Made by a program: the position numbers and the translations under genes. A stretch of 64,000 nt of DNA. It comes from Haliotis asinina. Its lineage: Eukaryota; Mollusca; Gastropoda; Lepetellida; Haliotidae. Position 1 is the stretch's first letter; each line of letters opens with the position of its first letter. The notes beneath the pieces were generated by a model, which saw only the letters and a list, made by a program, of their open reading frames with translations, did not search any database and was not told where the DNA came from. The stretch covers positions 84,501 to 148,500 of the forward strand of contig NW_027133912.1 of the NCBI RefSeq assembly GCF_037392515.1. The letters run 5' to 3'. This document shows positions 57,316-64,000 of this stretch, piece after piece.

Positions 57316-58463
57316 CTAAGATAAAGGTCTGCATATAACTAAGATGATGTGGGCTGAATACATTGAAGTGAATTCCTCAATTAAATCATATTTGAGAAAA
57401 TCTTCTACCAGTTCTTCAGTGACTCTTTGGAGATGGGGCGATTGACGATAAGGCCTACAGTTAACTGGGGGATGGTTGCCCGTGTCAATGACATGCTCGT
57501 GCATGTCAGTCTTTCCTAAGTCTGCAAGGCTTGTTGAAAATATGTCTCTATTTTGTCCTAAAAATTTGAGAAGTCTTTGTTGTTGGTCAGGTGTCAATTG
57601 TGTCGTGGTCAAGTCAAATCCTAAATCTTGAGCAATTTTGACATAATCCCAAGAGTCATTGTTAGTTTTCGTATTGTCAGTGTGAACTGTATTTACAAGT
57701 GGCTGGTCATTGTCAATTTCAAAGACAGAGTGGCTGTCAATGTAACTAAATTTACCTACAACTGTACCTTTGTCTGAAACCTTTTCTTCTCGGGAAGGAT
57801 TCATAAGCCTAAATGTAGCAGTTTTCCTATGAGCTTTCGAGAGGGCCTTACCACCTGCTACTTCAGAATGAGCAGTGAGGGAGGCAACTGGTTCAATGAG
57901 TACAAGGGACTCATCTTCTGCGTCAGGCACTCTTACGTTGAAATGAATTTCACTCTGAGGGGGGATATAAATTTGATCTATTGTTTTCACTAATCCACAA
58001 ATTTCTTGATCTGAAGTGGTAATGAAGTTAACATACTGCCTATCTGAAGTGCTGTTGCCTATTATGAGGGAATGGCAGCTATAATCAATGACTGCATTGT
58101 TGTCATTGAGGAAGTTTTCACCCAGCAGGACTGACTGTGGTAATGAGGGCAGGACATAGAATCGTTGTGAAAATTCCTGATCTTCAATGACAAAATCTAA
58201 CAAAACTTAACCCAACACTTTGTGCAATTCGCCGCCAACACCTCGAATGTGTGGAAAGGATGAGCTTTCAAGTACAGGGTTGTTGAAAGCTTTGTTTAAA
58301 AAAACAGACGAAATGCAGCAAATGGATGCCCCTGTGTCTATTAAACAAGTTGTTGTTTCAGTGCCAAATGTAACCTGAATTACACTTTTGGCAAGGGGCA
58401 TCACTAAGGACACAGTTGGAACCTCTGATTTGGGGATGGACCAGTTGCTACTGTCAATCTTGA
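57316..58463 (-). pseudogene. Gypsy-4 aspartic protease and RT N-terminus
   Basis: The frame 58207-58467 carries the protease active site CLIDTGASICCIS and the downstream FPHIRGVGGELHKVLG. A single TAA at 58207-58209 separates it from 57316-58203, which has LPQSVLLGENFLNDNNAVID (the protease C-terminal part), a long linker, then PVNCRPYRQSPHLQRVTEEL and KYDLIEEFTSMYSA, the start of RT. Its upstream edge is joined at 58464-58470 to an SLC7 transporter fragment, in a different frame. Confidence 0.86.
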
Positions 58464-59081
58464 ACACACAATGACATAGGTGACAGCTAGGAGGTTAACA
58501 ACAGTGAAGATGTTGTCGAACATTGTCGACTCCTTCACACCAATAGCAAGTAAAGCTGTCAGCACCAACGTAATGCTGAAAGCAAAGAAATCAGGGTATT
58601 GCGACAATCCTGTGACATCCATTGCCATGTGTTCCTTGAAGAAATCCTGTATCTTGTTGTCAATGAGAGAGTCGAAACAGGAGCTCCATGCTCGTGCCAC
58701 ATTTGCTGTGCGCATCACATATTCCAGGATAAGATTCCAGCCAATCACAAAGGCAATCAGTTCACCGACGGTGACATAGCTATACACATAGGCTGATCCT
58801 GCCTTCGGCACCCGCGCAGCAAACTCCTCATAACATATCCCTGTGAAGACTGATGCAACAGCTGCTATGAGAAATGACAGGACAACAGAAGGTCCTGCAG
58901 TCTGCCGGGCTACCTGGCCAGCCACAACATAGATACCTGCTCCAACAGTACTTCCAATACCTAGACCAATCAGATCACAGGTTGTAAGGACTCTGGCCAA
59001 TGAGGTTTCTTCGCTGGGGTTGACTCTTTTCTTTCTGGAGAGTTTGCTTATAAAGTTCTCTATTCTAGACATCCCCGACAT
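58464..59081 (-). pseudogene. SLC7 cationic amino acid transporter, N-terminal fragment
   Basis: From ATG 59081, 206 residues are colinear with the N-terminus of cationic amino acid transporters (SLC7A1-4 type, APC superfamily): GLGIGSTVGAGIYVVAG (first membrane segment with the substrate-backbone GSTVGAG loop, residues 39-55), FLIAAVASVFTGICYEEF, RVPKAGSAYVYSYVTVGE, WNLILEYVMRTANVARAW, then about residues 165-182 and 188-206 as further membrane segments. Full proteins have 12-14 segments. There are no stops in 618 bases, so it is young or conserved. It ends abruptly at 58464 against the Gypsy-4 protease, with GTGT shared at the joint. It may be a first coding exon of a host gene or a captured/retroposed piece. 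Confidence 0.85.
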
Positions 59082-59470
59082 GTTGTCTGGAGGTGGGGCT
59101 TCCGAATTGTATTAATAAGAGACAGAATAACGAGGTTCACAGGCCACAGGCCAAAGTACATGTTGTCTGGAGGTGGGGCTTCCGAATTGTATTAATAAGA
59201 GACAGAATAATGAGGTTCACAGGCCACAGGCCAAAGTACATGTTGTCTGGAGGTGGGTCTTCCGAATTGTATTAATAAGAGACAGAATAATGAGGTTCAC
59301 AGGCCACAGGCCAAAGTACATGTTGTCTGGAGGTGGGTCTTCCGAATTGTATTAATAAGAGACAGAATAACAAGGTTCACAGGCCACAGGCCAAAGTACA
59401 TGTTGTCTGGAGGTGGGGCTTCCGAATTGTATTAATAAGAGACAGAATAACAAGGTTCACAGGCCACAGA
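59080..59470. repeat. 80-bp tandem repeat at the transporter start codon
   Basis: Units begin ACATGTTGTCTGGAGGTGGG at about 59079, 59159, 59239, 59319 and 59399, an exact 80-bp period with one to three differences per unit. The first unit abuts the SLC7 fragment's ATG: on the minus strand CCTCCAGACAACATG is both the start context and part of every unit, so the tandem growth began in the 5' untranslated region. Confidence 0.93.
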
Positions 59471-60039
59471 GAGTTGGTACAACCATCTGGGTTGAGGACT
59501 AGAGCTGACTTCAGTTGGAAGTCTAAACCCTTCTGCTGGACAAATGGAGTTGGAGCCTATGTAACTAAACTTGAAACAACAAAAAGGTTGTGGCTCGTTA
59601 AAAGATACAAAATGGGTGTGCCCTATAATAGCCAATGAAATACTGAATATACAGAGTGGGGTGTGACCTACTGGAATAACCAGACAGAGGGGAGTGCTCT
59701 ATTAATCCTATCTTACATGGCATTAATCCTGCTGGCACATTTACTGTATGCTTGGGCTAGTTCTATCCAAGCCTGTTTTGATGTGTCAATTATAATAGCT
59801 TGGATTACAATAGATGTGCTTCACTAGGTCCTGCTTAATGACCTTAATTAAAAATGTTGTCACACTGTTGTACTAATGATATGTTTTCTTCAAAGAAGCT
59901 CATTAAACTGTCTAGAATGAACAGTTTCTCTAACCATGGCATTTTGAATATCTCGGGCTAGGATTTATGTACAAACATCTTTAAACAATGCACTTGTAAT
60001 TTTAAACCCTTGTGGAGTTGTAGATCTATGAAATTAGTT
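59471..60039. other. Spacer, no gene seen
   Basis: Non-coding AT-rich DNA between the 80-bp array and the 150-bp repeat. Confidence 0.4.
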
Positions 60040-60189
60040 CTTGCTTTAAGCTGGTGTCTTCCTCTAAGCTACTACTGATCATGATGAAATTAATATGCTA
60101 TGTGTATATTTTCTTAATATCTGAATCCTAATGTATAATGCTTGTAGTGGTAATAAATGAATTTTTGTATAAATTATTATTCCATGATA
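60040..60189. repeat. 150-bp repeat, copy 2, mariner-free
   Basis: This is uninterrupted and nearly identical to 46495-46526 joined to 47823-47940. The site AAGCTACTACTGATC at about 60066-60080 is the empty target of the mariner at 46527-47820. Confidence 0.9.
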
Positions 60190-60600
60190 TTATTACAAAG
60201 TTCATCTTTGAATTTGCATTTATCTTCAAAATGTCCAAAGTTCCCACATCTTTTACAAGGTTCTGAGCTTCTTGTCTTTTCTTGACTTTTGTATGACTGT
60301 TTATTGAATTTAACTTTATGAACTGAATTGTCTTTCTTTCCCTGGAGTTCAAATGTATCATGCGACGCCGTTTCTATACCAACAGCAATTTCCAAAGCTC
60401 TTGTGCAACTTACTACTTCTGTCAAGAGACGTTTTTGGATGTTTTCATTCTTAATGCCACACACAAATCTTCCTAACAAAAGACACCATTGAGACTAGGG
60501 CCAAATCCACAGTTTCTTGTTAATTTCTTCAAAGCAGCAAAATATTCTGATACACTTTCAGTGTCTAGTTGATCCCGTTTGTGAAATTGAAATCTTTCTT
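60190..60600 (-). pseudogene. Gypsy gag fragment with zinc knuckle
   Basis: Frames on the minus strand read FHKRDQLDTESVSEYFAALK, LTRNCGFG, then after a frameshift near 60480 LGRFVCGIKNENIQKRLL and CTRALEIAVGIETA, the retrotransposon gag domain. The CCHC knuckle CKRCGNFGHFEDKC follows. It is cut on the left by the 150-bp repeat and on the right by a 60-bp dispersed repeat. It could be the missing gag of Gypsy-4 or belong to the Gypsy-3 family. Confidence 0.82.
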
Positions 60601-60662
60601 AGGAAAAAACCATTGCTTGAAATAAATACAACCTTAATACATATCAAGATGTAATAGTTGTT
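60600..60662. repeat. 60-bp dispersed repeat, second copy
   Basis: Matches 39918-39980 with two differences. No further similarity is seen on either side. Confidence 0.75.
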
Positions 60663-60960
60663 CTGAAATGGCTTTGGGACATAAATGCTGTTGTTGTTGT
60701 CTTCTGTCTTGTTATATACAGTGCAATTTTATAAATTCCCGCTTCATAACGTAGTTTTACGCAGTATGAAGTCAACTGAAAGAAGATGGTCACGTCTCTA
60801 TCTCTAAATGCTGCTTTAACGCCAAGGCCCACGAGGAGAGGAAAATCAAAATACAGGCCAGGATTACACGATGCCATTTAGAAAGTGGTCAAATGCAACA
60901 TATGTCATATTTGGGATTTCACTTTCTTAGTAAAGTACAAATTCTAGTACTTTTTCCGGT

Positions 60961-61059
60961 TGAGTCCCATCCGGGATTCGAACCCGCACCCTCAGAGTCA
61001 GGCACCTAATCGCCAGCACACAAAGTCAGCCGCCTAGCCCGCTCAGCCACCACGACTTC
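60961..61059 (-). repeat. tRNA-like SINE head (Leu/Ser-type)
   Basis: On the minus strand the order GTCGTGGTGGCTGAGCGGGC, then GGTGCGGGTTCGAATCCCGG gives a tRNA A-box (TGGCTGAGCGGG) and B-box (GGTTCGAATCC), spaced as in tRNAs with a long variable arm. The two ends do not pair as a seven-base acceptor stem, so this is a SINE or tRNA relic and not a working tRNA gene. Confidence 0.6.
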
Positions 61060-61480
61060 CACTTGACTTTCCACTTCCATGTTGAAAATACAGGCCGTAC
61101 ATTAGGAATACCGCTGCCCCGATATGCAAAGCCTGGTCTATGTTTTCCTGATGGGACGGGTTCCTCGTGGCCAGGCGTGATGGCCTTGCGGCCACGAGTA
61201 GCATCTGCCTGATCCTGTCAAACAAATCAGGGGGACTGGGCGTGAACAAAAAAGCTGGCTGCCATCAAAAGACACCTCTTTTTAGTTTTCTGCCTGCTCG
61301 TTGAATAGTTGAATTCCGCGGGTCCCCCATATTATAAACGTACAAAAACAGGCATTTAAGGATGAGGGAGAGGCAACACAATTTACCCCATACTTTATAG
61401 GGAATACTGATCGTCGGGGATCGTTGAGTGAATGCGTCGTCGAGGATATCAACCATGCGGTGAGTGTTTGAGGAAGCCAT
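61043..61480 (-). pseudogene. Small two-segment hydrophobic ORF, unassigned
   Basis: From ATG 61480 the frame runs about 145 codons with a single in-frame TGA at 61265. It has two hydrophobic stretches (LCCLSLILKCLFLYVYN and AAVFLMYGLYF) and a basic middle. Its C-terminal end overlaps the tRNA-like repeat, so part of it is not real coding. I recognise no family; it may be chance. Confidence 0.25.
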
Positions 61481-62143
61481 GGTATAAGTAAAGATTTACT
61501 AGGGTTACCAAATTGAACCAATCCACTATATGGAAAACAATAGCCCAATGACGGACAATTATCAAGAAACACGCTGGGTTACTTTTACGATAATAGACAA
61601 TGTGGAGTTGAACAAATATAATATAACTATGGAAAATAACTTACTCACTCCTACCAAGCAAACCAACTTCGCAAACACCTTCTACTAATAATAATTCCTA
61701 ACGACTGTTTCAGTTGCAGGGGTAACACACTTGCCGAACTCTGAAATTGTGAAGCGCCGACTTGTGAGAACAATTGATAGGCACTACCACGATACTCCGT
61801 CAAGATCAGCGGCCAATACAATGACTCCCGACACAGATTTGCCAGTAAAACCTCCACTAGGATATGTTTCCCTGCATTCTCACTATTTTAACTAGCACGG
61901 GCCAGTATCGGCCATGTATTCCTTCACGTAGTGTAGGATATGTGTGCACGTTGTAGGTGTGTGTATGCGTGGTATTACTGAGTGAGATATGCTTGCGTAC
62001 CAAGACTGTATTTGTAGGTGAGGTGTTATGGTTGTAGCCGCAGGAGTGGCGTATGTGTTGACGACATGTTGTTGTAACAGGATTTGTGGTGCTTGTTGAT
62101 GTCATGTGATCGTCGCATGCGTTGTGTATCCCTGTGACAGCCC
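61481..62143. other. Spacer, no gene seen
   Basis: Short frames only, without motifs. Confidence 0.4.
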
Positions 62144-62821
62144 CTAAACACTAAGAGACGGATAGAGTCCCCCCAGCATTCTGTTAGTGGACTGGTCAAC
62201 CCTGGTAGCCTGAGGGGGCTTTGGCGTGCTAGCTGTAACCGGATAAGCTGTGCGAAATTGCACTAAATACAAAAACAACAGGTATTTACCTTGTAGAACG
62301 TGGTACAGACGCCCGGTCACATATCGGGGAACGGTTAATACCACTGGTAGAGATACTTGGGTATCAGTAAGTGTATTGCATAGCAATATATTGTCTGTGG
62401 GCCATTTAATGTGTACTTCTGATGTGAGCCAGCGGTGCTTGATCTGCATGTTATCTGGGATATATTGTGGTTGAGATAGTGCCAGGACTGTAGGTGGGGC
62501 ATCGACCCGTAAAAGGCTGATTCGGATATTGCACTGAGGGGACGAAAAACTTAAAAACAGGGTGGTAGAGGCGTCAGTTTGGACCTTATAAAAGTATATG
62601 GCCACAGCAAAAAAAGGATAACCACAAATAAGAGGACTATCATTTCGTGGTTTCGTGGTTTTAAAACTGGAAGCGACCGACAGAGCTGGGGTGGTAGAAG
62701 GTCCTCCCGTAGTAGTCGGTGGCGTCCATATCAAAAGGCCCTTAGTAGTGTTCATGCTTGTTGTCATCCCTGTTGTCGTGGCTAGGGCCGAGCGCATTAA
62801 TAACTGACTGGATGGCAGCAA
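62144..62821 (-). CDS. Unassigned 200-residue ORF after the env-like ORF
   Basis: This open frame of up to 225 codons begins with a Thr/Met-rich stretch overlapping the previous frame, followed by FFAVAIYFYKV, ISLLRVDAPPTVLALSQ, WLTSEVHIKWPTDNILLC and VLTVPRYVTGRLYHVLQ. It has several beta-rich stretches and few cysteines. I do not recognise it. It may be a further ORF of the same element. Confidence 0.3.
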   Translation of the reverse strand: MLPSSQLLMRSALATTTGMTTSMNTTKGLLIWTPPTTTGGPSTTPALSVASSFKTTKPRNDSPLICGYPFFAVAIYFYKVQTDASTTLFLSFSSPQCNIRISLLRVDAPPTVLALSQPQYIPDNMQIKHRWLTSEVHIKWPTDNILLCNTLTDTQVSLPVVLTVPRYVTGRLYHVLQGKYLLFLYLVQFRTAYPVTASTPKPPQATRVDQSTNRMLGGLYPSLSV

Positions 62822-63002
62822 TGCGACGGTTGGTGAAGAATATTAGTAGCGCTAGAACATCCATGACACCCCACATGGCGAAAGTCGAATATGCCACCGA
62901 ACTAAACCAGTCAGTGTTCCCCTCTGAGTTGGTTAGTGCCTTCTTATATACTGGGTCAGTGGGGTCGGTGTAGATTATTTCGTTCACTTTGGCCTTAGTC
63001 AC
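62742..63002 (-). pseudogene. Envelope-like membrane-anchor segment
   Basis: The 86-residue frame contains STFAMWGVMDVLALLIFF, one strong membrane helix, followed by basic residues and a short hydrophilic tail. Its position directly after the Cys-rich ectodomain frame (overlap 62995-63002, shifted frame) fits the anchor of an envelope protein. An unrelated membrane protein is possible. Confidence 0.4.
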
Positions 63003-63845
63003 TGCATGACGGAGAGTTTTTTATCAGTTTGGATGAGTTTTGTGAAAGACGCATTAGCCATTGGAATTGTGCTGATTTATATTGTACCGATTCGTCTGCG
63101 AGGAGCGTCAGTAGCCGATTTAATATGTCCTGGGTTGAAAAGAAATGTCGTAATAAGGTCACATTTAAGGTATAGTTAAGGGAAGACGTATCGCTAGCTT
63201 GTCGGCAACCGGTAAGCCAGGGAGGTAGCCTCATACCTTCGGCCTGAATCGAACAGGAACAATAGATAGGTGCTATACAAAAGTTACAGCCTGGCTGTAT
63301 GTTTGTTGAATTCGGGCATGTGTAGATAACCTCCGAAACCTGTATCAATAGTAATTGGTTGGGACCCAGTTCGTATAACTGAGGTTGGGCACTGTCGGGT
63401 ACGAAATGAAAATTACACCATTCAGCCAAATTGATGTCGTTCAGCCAAATGGCCAGCGTACAAGAATGGTTGTCAAAGCTTCTTTCGGCCAGTAATTTTG
63501 TACAGTGTGTGTGTGTTGAACGAACACAAGACTCAAACTCTTGTCTCGTAAACTCGACGAAATATTTTTCCTTACGGGAGATAGCTATATAAGGAGCCAG
63601 GTTCCGGACTATAGTGGTGTCAGTTGACTCCTCGTGTAGGGGAACAGGGACCGTTGTTGATCGATAGAGGGTGACATCGTCTTTGGCCGGTGTAATGGGG
63701 ACCAAAAGGCACAGGAAGAGTATATTTCCCTTCCGTCTAGTTTGGACGTGGCCCGAGGTATAGTATGCTCGGGGGTCGTGGTAAACCAAGTCAAGGTAAC
63801 TGAAGGCTAGTGGTATTTTGATACGGCTACTGAGGTGCAGTTACT
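62995..63845 (-). pseudogene. Envelope-glycoprotein-like ORF (retroelement type)
   Basis: A minus-strand frame of about 280 residues runs without ATG from a TAA near 63846 to TGA 62995. Early on it has a hydrophobic signal-like stretch (NILFLCLLVPITP). It then has LYRSTTVPVPL, APYIAISRKEKYFVEF and a series of spaced cysteines with WCNFHFV, CPNSTN and PPWLTGC. That pattern resembles the ectodomain of errantivirus/baculovirus-F-type envelope proteins; this is judged by pattern only. A pyrimidine tract and CAG (63842-63868, minus strand) just upstream look like a splice acceptor, as such env genes use. It continues, frameshifted, into 62742-63002. It is not an intact gene. Confidence 0.42.
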
Positions 63846-63869
63846 GTGTAGACAGAAGTAGGAGGAGGG

Positions 63870-64000
63870 TATAGTAGTAACTCTGTTAGCTGCCAGGTAG
63901 ATGACGTTTACCTGACAGAATCCCGCACCTGGGATGGCGTGTCCTTACCCGAACTACGGTATACCCCCGTACTTCGGTCCTGATGATAGGGGATATGCGA
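63870..64000 (-). repeat. Terminal repeat X, end segment
   Basis: This matches 37660-37790 almost exactly (TAGTAGTAACTCTGTTAGCT, GCCAGGTAGATGACG and on) and runs off the window. Its left boundary coincides with the boundary of the full copy at 37660, so this is a true end of X. The env-like region starts immediately outside it. Confidence 0.8.

Larger units (their letters stand above)
49564..58463 (-). mobile_element. Gypsy-4 with chromodomain-like tail, interrupted
   Basis: Minus-strand order: protease and start of RT (58463-57316), insert (about 57310-56330), RT first half (56319-55945), hAT-type insert (55944-53612), RT second half (53624-53156), linker and integrase (52980-51994), insert (51985-50940), C-terminal GPY/F and chromodomain-like tail (50935-49564). 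Integrase with a chromodomain suggests the chromovirus branch of Gypsy. RNase H is largely missing between 53156 and 53000. No LTRs were found. Near 57330 and 56310 the same short RT segment seems to occur on both sides of the insert, so two related copies rather than one cannot be excluded. Confidence 0.78.

Noticed and set aside
59093..59638. Series of 60-residue plus-strand ORFs with the same sequence
   Set aside because: They come from the 80-bp tandem repeat and each stops in the next unit. No domain.
60961..61059. Functional tRNA-Leu or tRNA-Ser gene on the minus strand
   Set aside because: A- and B-boxes are present, but the ends do not form a seven-base acceptor stem and the anticodon arm is not convincing. 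Treated as SINE-type relic.

Overview
The window looks like a stretch of a gastropod mollusc genome, most likely an abalone (Haliotis) or close vetigastropod. I base this on two short interspersed elements that I recognise from abalone sequence: a full copy at 30223-30487 with a (TCAC)n tail, and a decayed copy at about 12412-12545. The telomere-type TTAGGG repeats also fit. The DNA is AT-rich, with no operon-like gene order and no intact multi-exon host gene. The only recognisable host coding sequence is an N-terminal fragment of a cationic amino acid transporter (SLC7 family) at 58464-59081.

Almost everything else is transposable-element sequence at different stages of decay. From 1.9 to 10.5 kb lie three DNA transposons with matching terminal inverted repeats: hAT-1 with an intact 709-residue transposase, hAT-2 with a split transposase, and a decayed Tc1/mariner-like element with about 90-bp inverted repeats. 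From 11.6 to 15.1 kb two arrays of the palindrome CTTCATGAAG flank a 3-kb core, like a foldback element. From 17.3 to 26.2 kb a minus-strand DIRS-type tyrosine-recombinase retrotransposon is interrupted twice: by a 513-bp MITE in the recombinase gene and by a plus-strand Gypsy element with 136-bp LTR matches in the reverse transcriptase/RNase H region.

From 28.8 to 45.7 kb lie fragments of Gypsy, BEL/Pao, LINE and MULE elements, several minisatellites, a young SINE, an unassigned helix-turn-helix/coiled-coil/membrane ORF, and a 940-bp terminal-repeat family called X here. From 44 to 47.9 kb a minus-strand Gypsy pol contains telomere-repeat arrays built from short duplications of its own RNase H sequence. 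A nearly intact mariner lies next to it; the unoccupied version of its target site is also in the window, at 60.07 kb. From 49.5 to 58.5 kb a minus-strand Gypsy with a chromodomain-like tail is broken by a hAT-type non-autonomous insertion and two other inserts, and its protease is joined directly to the SLC7 fragment. The last 3 kb hold minus-strand ORFs resembling a retroviral envelope glycoprotein, next to another end of repeat X.

The genes do not form a pathway. Their relations are those of insertion, nesting and decay, which give a partial relative age order: DIRS is older than its MITE and Gypsy inserts; the Gypsy at 44-46.5 kb is older than its telomeric arrays; the 150-bp repeat is older than the mariner. 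All identifications rest on reading motifs and repeats by eye, with no database search.
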